Shown: piece by piece, positions 18,577 through 26,212 of the stretch
How the letters are laid out: each line of letters begins with the position of its first letter
How positions within the stretch are numbered: the stretch's first letter is position 1
NCBI RefSeq assembly: GCF_001426885.1
Contig: NZ_LMFP01000013.1
Location: 46,558 to 110,557, forward strand
From: Pelomonas sp. Root1444
GTDB taxonomy: Bacteria; Pseudomonadota; Gammaproteobacteria; Burkholderiales; Burkholderiaceae_C
Reading direction: 5' to 3'
DNA length: 64,000 bases
The notes under the pieces: model-generated
The model's database searches: none
What the model was told of the DNA's origin: nothing
The model's input: only the letters and a program-made list of their open reading frames with translations
Position numbers and translations under genes: made by a program

Positions 18577-19521
18577 TCAATGCGGCGCGGCTTCCTGAAG
18601 GAATGGCAGGGCCACGCCCGCCAGCTTCGGCGAAGCGAAGATCTCATAGTGGGTGAGGTCGGGCAGCACCGCCAGGCGGTGCATGGGCATGTGCTCGCGC
18701 TGCCAGCCCGGGTCCCGCAGGCCGCCGCCAAGCGCCTGCCAGCACAGGACCATATGCTCGGGGCGGATCATGTCGGCGTCGGCATAGACCAGCAGCACCG
18801 GCATGCGCAGCTGGCGCGCGTCGACGGTCCAATCGAAGCGTTCGCGCAGCAGGCCACCCACGGCATCAAGCAGGGCCGGAAAGTCCCCGGGTCGCGGCGC
18901 GACCTCGGCATAGGCCTTGTGCAGCGGCGTGCTGCGCATGGCCGGCGCCGCGGCGGCGCCCAGGTGGCTCTGCTGGGCGACGATGTCCGGGTACCAGCCG
19001 TCGTTGGCAAAGGGGGTCGACACCAGCACCAACCGGCGCACTTGCCGGGGATGTTGCACGGCGAGCCGCAAGGCCACCCATCCACCAAGCGAATAACCCA
19101 TGGCATCTGCCTGCTGCACACCCAGGCGCGTGAGCAGCTCGGCCATGTCGTCCGCCATGGCCTGTCGGGACAGCGGCCGCTCGCCGAGCGGCGTGCGGCC
19201 GTGGCCTTGAAGGTCGACCAGGATGACCTGTCGCTGTCGCGCCAACAGCGGCACCAGCGGCGCCATCATCCGCAGGTCGCCCAGGCCGCCGTGCAGCACG
19301 AGCAGAGGCGGGCCGTCGCCGTGGATCTCGTAGTGGTAGTCCACGCCTCGGATGGCCTCGTGGCCGGCGCGTGAATGGGGTGTATGAGTGGGCATCGTGG
19401 CAACCTCCAGGGGGGCTTTGGTCAAGGAACAGGCGACTTGCGCCAGCGCTGCCACCAGCGCGGTCAGCACGCCGATGGCCCAGCGGCGCAGGGAGCCGCG
19501 TTCGAAAGCTGTGAGTGACAT
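18577..19521 (-). CDS. Alpha/beta-hydrolase with N-terminal signal/anchor
   Basis: 314 residues. An N-terminal Arg pair and hydrophobic segment (about residues 13-31, ending QVAC) indicate export or membrane anchoring. It is possibly a lipoprotein, though the box is not canonical. The hydrolase fold follows from about residue 55: LLVLHGGLGD, Ser144 in GYSLGG, Asp in VYADADMI and His in DLTHYEIF. A good ribosome site (GGAG 8 bp upstream) supports ATG 19521. It lies 14 bp downstream of the membrane protein gene, in an apparent two-gene operon divergent from a MocR regulator. Confidence 0.87.
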   Translation of the reverse strand: MSLTAFERGSLRRWAIGVLTALVAALAQVACSLTKAPLEVATMPTHTPHSRAGHEAIRGVDYHYEIHGDGPPLLVLHGGLGDLRMMAPLVPLLARQRQVILVDLQGHGRTPLGERPLSRQAMADDMAELLTRLGVQQADAMGYSLGGWVALRLAVQHPRQVRRLVLVSTPFANDGWYPDIVAQQSHLGAAAAPAMRSTPLHKAYAEVAPRPGDFPALLDAVGGLLRERFDWTVDARQLRMPVLLVYADADMIRPEHMVLCWQALGGGLRDPGWQREHMPMHRLAVLPDLTHYEIFASPKLAGVALPFLQEAAPH

Positions 19522-19535
19522 GGTTCGCTCCGGGT

Positions 19536-20597
19536 TCAGGCCGTGATTCGCAGGCCGCACAAGCCTGCAACGATGAGGGCCGCCACGGTGGCAGCCAGCG
19601 CCAGCCCGGCCCACCAGCCCCGGTTGGCAACGTGCTGCTGCCAGCCATGCGCCAGCAGCACCACGCGCAGCCCGCAGGCCAGGTGGACGAGCACACAGAA
19701 CACGCCCAGCGCATAGTGGGGCAGCAGGCGGATGCTCCAGGCGTCGTGCAGCAATCCCACCGGCGCGCCTGATGCCCAGGCCCAGTCGGTGTCCACGCCA
19801 TTCAGCAGTCTTGCCGACACCAGCGCCGAGTTCAGGTGGGTCAGTAGGAAGAAGCCGGCATAGACGCCCGTGGCCACCTGCACGGCCCGGTACCCGTCCA
19901 TGGCCCGGGCGCTCCAACGCCACGCCAGCCCTGCGCCGAAGGCCACCTGCAAGAGCAACAGCACGACCAGCACGGCTTCCACGGCCGGCGAGCGATACAG
20001 GCTGCGGCCCAGATGCATCACCGAGGCATGCACCTGCGGCCCAAGCAAGCCGGCCAGATGGTTGACGAGATGGAAGGCGATGAAGGCCAGCACCAGGGCG
20101 GCGATCACCCCATGCACCACGCGCGCCGTCGCATCCGGCGGCCGGCCCATGCCGGCTGGCGCTTTCGAATCGGCCACTCCCAGCCACGCAGCCACCGCAG
20201 CCCACAGGCCCACCCAGGCCACCGGCTCGGGCAGGGGCTTTTCCAGCACGCGCAGCACGAAGGACAGGGACACGAAAAGCGGTGGCGCCGCAAAGGCCAG
20301 CAAGGCCAGCTGGCGCGCGCGTCGCTCGAACACCGAGCGGGGCGACCGCGGCGCCAAGCCCAACCACCAAGCCGCCGCCAGCAGCGGCATCGCCAAGGCG
20401 CCGAGCAGCATCAGCATCCGTGCGGACTCGGCCACGGCGTGGGCGCCACGCAGCCAGAAGGGCCAGGACATCACCGCGAGCGCCGGCACGAAGGCCAGCA
20501 GCGGCTGGGCGGGACGCTCCCTCTTCACTGCTACCGATCGAATCGTGACGCCCATGATTTGCACCTCGCTGGCCGGCAGCCCCGCGGCGCTCGGCAT
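19536..20597 (-). CDS. Multi-pass membrane protein with cytochrome b (SdhC-like) features
   Basis: 353 residues and about nine membrane helices. The C-terminal half carries membrane-embedded His residues in HGVIAALVLAFIAFHLVNHL, in VQVATGVYAGFFLLTHL and in PHYALGVFCVLVHLACGLR. This spacing resembles the haem-binding subunit of succinate dehydrogenase/fumarate reductase. No flavoprotein or iron-sulfur subunit gene is nearby, so a respiratory complex II is not implied. Start ATG 20597 has GGAGA 9 bp upstream. The gene faces the MocR regulator at 20662 across 64 bp and precedes the anchored hydrolase. The assignment as a haem protein is inference from His placement. Confidence 0.7.
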   Translation of the reverse strand: MPSAAGLPASEVQIMGVTIRSVAVKRERPAQPLLAFVPALAVMSWPFWLRGAHAVAESARMLMLLGALAMPLLAAAWWLGLAPRSPRSVFERRARQLALLAFAAPPLFVSLSFVLRVLEKPLPEPVAWVGLWAAVAAWLGVADSKAPAGMGRPPDATARVVHGVIAALVLAFIAFHLVNHLAGLLGPQVHASVMHLGRSLYRSPAVEAVLVVLLLLQVAFGAGLAWRWSARAMDGYRAVQVATGVYAGFFLLTHLNSALVSARLLNGVDTDWAWASGAPVGLLHDAWSIRLLPHYALGVFCVLVHLACGLRVVLLAHGWQQHVANRGWWAGLALAATVAALIVAGLCGLRITA

Positions 20598-20661
20598 GGT
20601 TGCACTCTCCGCGAGAATGGCCCGACGAAACAGAGCCATTTCGGCCCAAATTGACCAGGCC
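20598..20661. promoter_or_regulatory. Divergent control region between membrane protein and MocR regulator
   Basis: Only 64 bp separate the two starts. It contains an inverted repeat AATGGC (20616-20621) and GCCATT (20635-20640) with 13 bp between. MocR regulators usually control a divergent neighbour from such sites, so this is the candidate operator. No clear -35/-10 pair is visible. Confidence 0.4.
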
Positions 20662-22086
20662 ATGAATCAGCCGCCCCATGCCGCCCTGCTCAGCACCCTC
20701 ACCCTGGAGGCGGCTTCGGCATTGCCACTGCAGGAGCAGCTCTACCAGCGCCTGCGCGAGGCCATTGCACAAGGCCGGCTGGCGCCCGGCGAGCGCCTGC
20801 CGTCAACGCGCAGCCTTGCGGCACAGCTCAACGTATCGCGCGGCACCGTGGATGCGGCCTATGGGCGCCTGGCCGGCGAAGGCTGCATCCTGGGCCGCGG
20901 TGCGGCCGGCACGGCGGTCGCTCCCGACCTCACCCCTGCCACGCTCGCACCGCGGTCGGCCGGCGCGTCGCCGGTCTCGACCTTCGCCTTGCCCGACGAC
21001 TTTCTTTGGCCTTTTCGCGGCGGCATGCCGGCCCTGGACCTGTTCCCGCGCACACAGTGGGCGAGCCTGGCCGTCCAGGCTGCGCGCCGGCTGGATGCGT
21101 CACGGCTGTGCTATCCGGACCCGCGCGGCCTGCCGGAGTTGCGCAGCGCCATTGCCGCGTACCTGCAGGTGTCGCGCGGCATCGCCTGCGATCCGGCGCA
21201 GGTGTTCGTCACGGCGGGCTATCAGGCAGCGTTGCAACTGGTCGTGGGCCTCGTCACGCAGCCTGGCGACGAGGCGTGGTTCGAGGACCCGGGTTACCGC
21301 TTCGCCCGCCGTGCGCTGCTCGGCGCCGGCTTGCGGCTGGGCATGGTGCCCGTCGACGCCTCGGGGCTGGACATCGCCTACGCCAAGCGCCACCACCCGG
21401 CCGCGCGCCTGGCCGTGGTCACGCCTGGCCACCAGAGTCCGCTGGGCATGCCCTTGGCTCCACCGCGCCGCAAGGCATTGCTGGACTGGGCCGACTCGGC
21501 CGACGCCTGGGTGCTGGAGGACGACTACGACAGCGAGTTCCACTACGCCGGCCGCAAGCCCGCGGCGCTCAAGAGCGTCGACCGGCACGACCGCGTGTTC
21601 TACGCCGGCAGCTTCAGCAAGACGCTATTCCCCGGCCTGCGGCTGGGTTGCCTGGTCGTGCCGTCGGCCTGGATCGATGCCGCGACAGCCGCCAGCGAGT
21701 TGTCCCACCGCGGCCACGCACTGCTGGACCAGGCCACCCTCGCCGCCTTCATGGCCGACGGCCACTACGCCCGCCATCTGCGCCGCATGCGACTGCGGTA
21801 CGCCGAGCGCAGCACGGCCCTCGCGGCGGCCCTGCAGCAGCGCTTCGGCCGGCACATCGAACTGGCCGCGCCCGAAGGCGGCCTGACGCTGCTGGCCCGC
21901 TTTCCGGGCCATGCGGCCGATACGGAATTGGTGAAGCAGGCGCGCAGCGAAGGTCTCGCGCCCTCTGCGCTTTCCGCACACGCCACCACTCACGCCGCCG
22001 GCCAGGGTTTGCTGATCGGCTTCACCCAAGTGCTGCCGGACAAGGCGCCGGAGATGGCTGCACGCCTGAAGAAGGCGATCGGCTGA
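20662..22086 (+). CDS. MocR-family transcriptional regulator (GntR HTH fused to aminotransferase fold)
   Basis: 474 residues. The N-terminal winged helix (about 10-80: PLQEQLYQRLREAIAQGRL, then PSTRSLAAQLNVSRGTVDAAY) is GntR type. From about residue 110 a type I aminotransferase-like domain follows. It has the PLP lysine in AGSFSKTLFPGLRLG (near residue 318) and the cofactor-contact segment DDYDSEFHY. These regulators (PdxR, GabR, TauR) use PLP with or without an amino compound as effector. ATG 20662 was chosen over far-upstream frames because it gives the family N-terminus. It likely controls the divergent membrane-protein/hydrolase pair. Confidence 0.92.
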   Translation: MNQPPHAALLSTLTLEAASALPLQEQLYQRLREAIAQGRLAPGERLPSTRSLAAQLNVSRGTVDAAYGRLAGEGCILGRGAAGTAVAPDLTPATLAPRSAGASPVSTFALPDDFLWPFRGGMPALDLFPRTQWASLAVQAARRLDASRLCYPDPRGLPELRSAIAAYLQVSRGIACDPAQVFVTAGYQAALQLVVGLVTQPGDEAWFEDPGYRFARRALLGAGLRLGMVPVDASGLDIAYAKRHHPAARLAVVTPGHQSPLGMPLAPPRRKALLDWADSADAWVLEDDYDSEFHYAGRKPAALKSVDRHDRVFYAGSFSKTLFPGLRLGCLVVPSAWIDAATAASELSHRGHALLDQATLAAFMADGHYARHLRRMRLRYAERSTALAAALQQRFGRHIELAAPEGGLTLLARFPGHAADTELVKQARSEGLAPSALSAHATTHAAGQGLLIGFTQVLPDKAPEMAARLKKAIG

Positions 22087-22114
22087 ACCCGAGCTGCATC
22101 CGCGCAAGCCGTGC

Positions 22115-22144
22115 TTGACGGCAACTGTCCTTGTGTACTATCGT
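22115..22144 (+). promoter_or_regulatory. Promoter of the YtrA-type regulator operon
   Basis: A -35-like TTGACG (22115-22120) and a -10-like TATCGT (22139-22144) are separated by 18 bp. They sit 25-54 bp before the regulator ATG. The -10 element lies inside the palindromic operator, so repressor binding would block RNA polymerase. Confidence 0.55.
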
Positions 22145-22155
22145 ACTAGTACACA
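22132..22155. promoter_or_regulatory. Operator: perfect 9-bp inverted repeat upstream of the YtrA-type regulator
   Basis: TGTGTACTA (22132-22140) and TAGTACACA (22147-22155) are exact reverse complements with a 6-bp spacer. The site is 14 bp before the regulator start. GntR/YtrA repressors bind palindromes of this kind and repress their own operon. Confidence 0.75.
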
Positions 22156-22168
22156 TTGGCACCAGCAC

Positions 22169-22567
22169 ATGGACCCCATCCACTTCGTCCAGATCAACAC
22201 CGGCTCGCCCGAGCCCATCTACCGCCAGCTCGTCGAGCAGGTGAAGCGGCGCGTGGCCGCCGGGCAGCTGAAGGCGGGCGACGAGATCCCGTCGGTGCGC
22301 GAGCTGGCCCAGGCGCTGGCCGTGCACCCGATGACCATCTCCAAGGCCTATTCGCTGCTGGAGTCCGACGGCGTGCTGGAGCGCCGCCGCGGGCTGTCCA
22401 TGGTCGTCGCCGCGCAGCACCGGCGCGCCCAGCCCACCGCCGACCGCGTCGAGCTGCTGCGCCCGACGCTGGAGAAGGCTGCCGCCGAGGCCCGGCAGCT
22501 GGAGCTGCCCAAGGCCCAGGCCGTGCAGTTGTTCAAAACCATCCTTGACGAGCAGGGGGCCTCTTGA
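22169..22567 (+). CDS. GntR-family regulator, YtrA subfamily
   Basis: 132 residues. A winged helix (residues 12-75: EPIYRQLVEQVKRRVAAGQL, SVRELAQALAVHPMTISKAY) is followed by a short helical dimerisation tail, the compact YtrA layout without a large effector domain. YtrA regulators repress linked ABC-transporter operons and respond to envelope stress or antibiotics in several bacteria. It is followed by an ABC ATPase and a membrane protein, and preceded by a palindromic operator. The start at ATG 22169 follows from family alignment at the N-terminus. Its stop codon (22565-22567) lies inside the left arm of a long inverted repeat. Confidence 0.9.
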   Translation: MDPIHFVQINTGSPEPIYRQLVEQVKRRVAAGQLKAGDEIPSVRELAQALAVHPMTISKAYSLLESDGVLERRRGLSMVVAAQHRRAQPTADRVELLRPTLEKAAAEARQLELPKAQAVQLFKTILDEQGAS

Positions 22568-22820
22568 GGCTACGGGAGGTGGATGCGTTGCCACTCAAAA
22601 GCCCGCGAGCAAGGCGCGAAACGAAGCTGGGGTCGCTCCCAGCGAGGCTTCGCAACGCCGCGCGCGGGCTTTTGAGTGACAACCCTTCGGGAAAGGGTCT
22701 GCGCGGGCGCATCGCGTCGTTGCGCGGCTTGCCTGGGCATGAGCGCGGGCGGCGTCGCATGCCTAGCCCTGCGCCCGCGCAGGCCCTCTCGCACCACCTT
22801 CCGTAACCTCAAGAGGCCCC
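22556..22820 (+). repeat. Three-armed inverted-repeat structure between regulator and ABC ATPase
   Basis: The outer arms at 22556-22582 and 22794-22820 pair over 27 positions, with one mismatch and one G-T. Inside are two independent hairpins. Hairpin A has 22587-22607 pairing with 22663-22683 (one mismatch) and further inner stems. Hairpin B has 22691-22711 pairing with 22770-22790 (mostly perfect, with a 13-bp core at 22699-22711/22770-22782). Linkers are only 4, 7 and 3 bases, so the whole 265 bp folds as a three-way junction. It holds no gene. It could be a repeat element (MITE/REP-like) or a structured mRNA leader. No target duplication is obvious. Confidence 0.85.
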
Positions 22821-22824
22821 TTCC

Positions 22825-23709
22825 ATGAGCCCTCACTTTCCCCACACCGAGTCCCCCAGCGCCGAGTTGAGCGGGGTGACCCTGTCCTACCCCAAGGGCG
22901 ACACCGTGTTGAAAGGCCTGGACTGGCGGCTGCTGCCCGGCCAGGTCGTGGGACTGCTGGGCCGCAATGGCGCCGGCAAGACGACGCTGCTGGAAACGCT
23001 GCTGGGCCTGCGCGAGCCGCAAGCGGGCACGGTGACGCTGTTCGGCCAGGACGCCCTGCTGCCGGACGACGCCACGCGTGCCCGCATCGGCTATGTGCCG
23101 CAGCAAAGCGACCTGTTCGAGGCCTTCACGCCGGCCCAGCTGCTGGCGTACTTCCGCAGCTTCTACCCACGCTGGAACGAGGCCAAGGTCGACGGGCTGC
23201 TGTCGCGCTGGGACATCGCGCGCGACAAGCCCATCCGCAAGCTCTCCGGTGGCCAGAAGCAGCGCCTGTCCATCATCCGCGCGCTGGCCCATGAGCCCGA
23301 CCTGCTGGTGCTGGACGAGCCCGTGGCCAGCCTGGACCCCGCCGGCCGGCGCGACTTCCTGCGCGAGCTGGTGAGCGAGGTGCTGGACCGCGGCGCCACC
23401 GTCGTGTTCTCCACCCACATCCTGTCCGACCTGGAGCGCGTGGCCTTCAACCTGGCCTTCATGAGCGGCGGCCGCATCGCGCTGCAGGCGCCGCTGGACG
23501 AGCTGCTGGAGCAGGTGCGCGCGTTCACGGGCACCGTCACCGAGATGGCCACGCTGATGGCGCGCCTGGGCGCCGAGCCCCTCAAGCGCACGGCACTGGA
23601 AGCCGGCCGGGAGCGCGTGCTGGCACGCCTGCCGGCGGATGCCGCGCTGCCGTCCGGCGTGGCAGTGGACCGCGTCAACCTCGACGACCTGTTCGCGGAG
23701 CTGACCTGA
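22825..23709 (+). CDS. ABC transporter ATP-binding protein (YtrB-like)
   Basis: 294 residues. Walker A GRNGAGKTT (near 46-54), signature LSGGQKQRLS and Walker B LLVLDEPVASLD are intact, followed by the switch His in FSTHIL. The C-terminal 80 residues form a short extra domain. It is the ATPase of the YtrA-controlled operon. The probable partner is the membrane protein that begins at its stop codon (TGATG overlap). The likely ribosome site AAGAGG (22811-22816) lies within the right arm of the preceding inverted repeat and would be masked when that structure forms. Confidence 0.92.
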   Translation: MSPHFPHTESPSAELSGVTLSYPKGDTVLKGLDWRLLPGQVVGLLGRNGAGKTTLLETLLGLREPQAGTVTLFGQDALLPDDATRARIGYVPQQSDLFEAFTPAQLLAYFRSFYPRWNEAKVDGLLSRWDIARDKPIRKLSGGQKQRLSIIRALAHEPDLLVLDEPVASLDPAGRRDFLRELVSEVLDRGATVVFSTHILSDLERVAFNLAFMSGGRIALQAPLDELLEQVRAFTGTVTEMATLMARLGAEPLKRTALEAGRERVLARLPADAALPSGVAVDRVNLDDLFAELT

Positions 23710-25157
23710 TGAACGCCGCCCAGTTCTCGCAAATCATGCTGGCTCCGTGGCGCCAGCGCGATCGCAGCGCGCCGTGGGGGCGGCGGTTGATCGCCGCGCT
23801 GGCGGTCATCGCCATGGTGGCCAGCCTGATCTGGCTGCCGCCGGCGGCCGCGTGGCGGGTGCCGGTTGGCATCGTGATCGTGGTCGTCCACGGCCTCTGG
23901 ATCGCCGTCGGCGCCAGCCTGCTGGAGCAGAACCACCCCCATGCCGCCCACGGCGTGCCCGGGCATCTGCGCGCACTGCGGCGGGCGGCCCTGCTGGGCT
24001 GGGCGCTCTGCTCGGGGTTGACCACGCTGCTGGCCTGGCTCATCGTGCCCGACACCGTCCACTGGGGCGTCCTGCTGCTGGGCAACAGCCTGGTCGTGAC
24101 CTTCCTGCTGTGGACCGCGCGGCTGTGGTGGCTGTGGCTGCTGCTGGCGTTCCAATCACCGCTGGCGGGCGTCTTCGCCGGCAAGCTGACGCCCCTGTGG
24201 AACGCGCTGGCCGCGCTCTGGCAGGCCAACCCCCACGGCATGCTGCTGCTCGCGCTGCTGGTGCAGGCCTGGCTCGTGACGACCGCCTTGGGCGACGGTG
24301 GCACCAAGCACCAGGCCCTGTATGCACGTCAGGCGCAGAGGCGAAACGTCATGCGCATGATGTCCGAAGGCCGCCAGCCGACGGCGGCCTCCTGGGGCCG
24401 GCCCATCGAATGGCTGTTCAGCCCGTTGATGCACCTGTTCTCCGCATGGCAACGGCGGCTGCTGGCGCGGGCCGACAACACCCGGCAGCGCAGCGTGATG
24501 GCGCGCGCCGAGATCGTGCTGCATGGCCAGCAGCACTGGCTGAAACAGCTGATGGCGCTGGGCACCATCGCCACGCTGACGCTGCTCAGCTTCAGCGCCG
24601 TGTGCTTCATCTACGACATCAGTCTCGCCACCATCTTTCAACACGGCGCGATCGGCATGAGCATCGGCCTCGCCAGCGCCGGGCTCAGCCCCGGTTTTGC
24701 GCTGCCCGCGAGCCTGTGGCAGAGCCGCCGCGAGCAGGCGCTGCTGCGCCTGCTGCCGGGCATGCCGCAGGGCACCACGCTCAACCGTGCCGTCGCCGCA
24801 CGTCAGCTGCGGGACTTCGGCTTCAGCTGGGCCTTTACATCGCTGGCGCTGCTGGCTTTGGCCAAAGGCACCGACAACAGCCTCCCGCTCTACCTGCCGT
24901 TGGCCGCCTTGCCCGTCGCAGCGCTGGCACTGACCCGCCGGCCTGCCACGCTGCGCGCGCCCACGGCGCTGGCAGGGGTGCTGCCGAGCCTTGCCTTGCT
25001 CGCGCTGGCAGGCCTGCTCTACCTGCTGCACCAACTTGGCACGCCGCCCTGGGCAGTGGCCACTCCCGTGTGCGCGGTCGCAGTCGCGCTGCTGGCGTGG
25101 CGCTGGCGGCGGCTGGTGGCAGCGCCCACGGCCCTGCCCGCCGGCCGCCTGGGCTGA
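23709..25157 (+). CDS. ABC-2-type transport membrane protein, partner of the YtrB-like ATPase
   Basis: 482 residues and about ten to twelve predicted membrane helices in two groups (about 25-180 and 285-475), separated by a cytoplasmic stretch with many Arg/Gln residues (about 200-265). I do not recognise a closer family than ABC-2-like permeases found beside YtrA/YtrB genes. ATG 23709 overlaps the last base of the ATPase stop codon, so translation is coupled. Exporter function is inferred from context, and the substrate is unknown. Confidence 0.8.
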   Translation: MNAAQFSQIMLAPWRQRDRSAPWGRRLIAALAVIAMVASLIWLPPAAAWRVPVGIVIVVVHGLWIAVGASLLEQNHPHAAHGVPGHLRALRRAALLGWALCSGLTTLLAWLIVPDTVHWGVLLLGNSLVVTFLLWTARLWWLWLLLAFQSPLAGVFAGKLTPLWNALAALWQANPHGMLLLALLVQAWLVTTALGDGGTKHQALYARQAQRRNVMRMMSEGRQPTAASWGRPIEWLFSPLMHLFSAWQRRLLARADNTRQRSVMARAEIVLHGQQHWLKQLMALGTIATLTLLSFSAVCFIYDISLATIFQHGAIGMSIGLASAGLSPGFALPASLWQSRREQALLRLLPGMPQGTTLNRAVAARQLRDFGFSWAFTSLALLALAKGTDNSLPLYLPLAALPVAALALTRRPATLRAPTALAGVLPSLALLALAGLLYLLHQLGTPPWAVATPVCAVAVALLAWRWRRLVAAPTALPAGRLG

Positions 25158-25158
25158 C

Positions 25159-25602
25159 CTACTGGTTGATCTCCGGCTCGGCCAGCTGCGCCAGCAACGT
25201 CAGCGACTCTTGCCAGCCCAGGTAGCAGGCTTCGGCCGGGATGACCGCCGGGATGCCTTCCTGCTTGATGTGCACCTCGGTGCCGCAGAACACGGCCTTC
25301 AGCTCGACCGTGGTCTGCATTTCGCCAGGCAGGTTGGGGTCGTCGAAGGCGGCGGTGTAGCGCAGCTTCTGGCCCGGCACCAGCTCCAGGTAGCGGCCGC
25401 CGAAGCTGTGGCTGCCGCCGGTCGTGAAGTTGGTGAACGACATGCGGTAGCCGCCGCCGACCTGGGCGTCCATCTCGTGGACGGTGCCCGTGAAGCCGAA
25501 CGGCGGCAGCCACTTGGCCATGGCGGCGGGCGTCGTGAAGGCGCGGTAGACGCGGTCGGGCGGGCAGCGCAGCACGCGGTGCAGGGTGATGGTGTGGGCC
25601 AT
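25159..25602 (-). CDS. SRPBCC/AHSA1-domain protein
   Basis: 147 residues of the START-like AHSA1 fold: HRVLRCPPDRVYRAFTTPAAMAKWLPP at the start, a GGxYRMSF strand pair, and the C-terminal ACYLGWQESLTLLAQL helix. Such proteins bind hydrophobic ligands and have no fixed function. ATG 25602 has AGGAA at good spacing, and upstream in-frame residues do not fit the family. It converges with the ABC membrane protein, which ends at 25157. Confidence 0.88.
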   Translation of the reverse strand: MAHTITLHRVLRCPPDRVYRAFTTPAAMAKWLPPFGFTGTVHEMDAQVGGGYRMSFTNFTTGGSHSFGGRYLELVPGQKLRYTAAFDDPNLPGEMQTTVELKAVFCGTEVHIKQEGIPAVIPAEACYLGWQESLTLLAQLAEPEINQ

Positions 25603-25662
25603 GACATTCCTGAAGGGTGGGACACGGACACGACGATCAGCCGGCCACCGGATCGACAAGCC

Positions 25663-26139
25663 TCAGATCGGCAACTCGGTGAAATAGCGACCGCCGTGGA
25701 AGATCAAAGGCTGCGCCCCGGGGCGGGCCGTGCAGCGCTCCACCTCGCCGACGAAGATGACGTGGTCGCCCTCCTCGTAGCGGCTGCGGTTGGCGCATTC
25801 GAAGACGGCCACCGCGCCGTCCAGCACCGGCGCCCCGCCGGCACCCTCGCGCCAGGCCACGCCGGCGAAGCGGTCGATGTCCCGCGTCGCGAAGCGCTGG
25901 GCCAGCTCCTTCTGGTCCGCGGCCAGGATGTTGATGGCGTAGTGCGAGCCGCGCGTGAACACCGGCATGGAGCCGGCGCGCCGCGCCAGGCTCCACAGCA
26001 CCAGCGGCGGCTCCAGCGACACGGAGTTGAATGAATTGGCCGTCAGGCCGACGAGTTCGCCGTCGGCCGAACGCACGGTGACGACGGTCACGCCGGTGGC
26101 GAACATGCCGAGGGCGGCGCGGAATTGCTGGCTGTCCAT
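25663..26139 (-). CDS. Flavin reductase-like FMN-binding protein
   Basis: 158 residues of the flavin_reduct family (HpaC/RutF type): FRAALGMFATGVTVVTVRSADG at the start, GLTANSFNSVSLEPPLVLW in the FMN-binding region, HVIFVGEVERC, and HGGRYF near the end. Members reduce FMN or FAD with NAD(P)H and feed two-component monooxygenases. No oxygenase gene lies beside it. ATG 26139 gives the typical N-terminus, and a further in-frame start lies slightly upstream. Confidence 0.9.
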   Translation of the reverse strand: MDSQQFRAALGMFATGVTVVTVRSADGELVGLTANSFNSVSLEPPLVLWSLARRAGSMPVFTRGSHYAINILAADQKELAQRFATRDIDRFAGVAWREGAGGAPVLDGAVAVFECANRSRYEEGDHVIFVGEVERCTARPGAQPLIFHGGRYFTELPI

Positions 26140-26212
26140 GGCTTGATTGTCGCCATTGACGTGAAGCCGCCGTCCTACGCGCGGCATACGGCCGCCATCG
26201 CACAATGCCGGC

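Noticed and set aside
22591..22800. tRNA or known riboswitch within the three-armed structure
   Set aside because: Arm lengths, loops and conserved bases do not match tRNA or any riboswitch I recognise.
22556..22820. Insertion sequence or transposon remnant
   Set aside because: Long inverted arms are present but there is no transposase fragment and no clear target duplication. Kept as a repeat of unknown origin.
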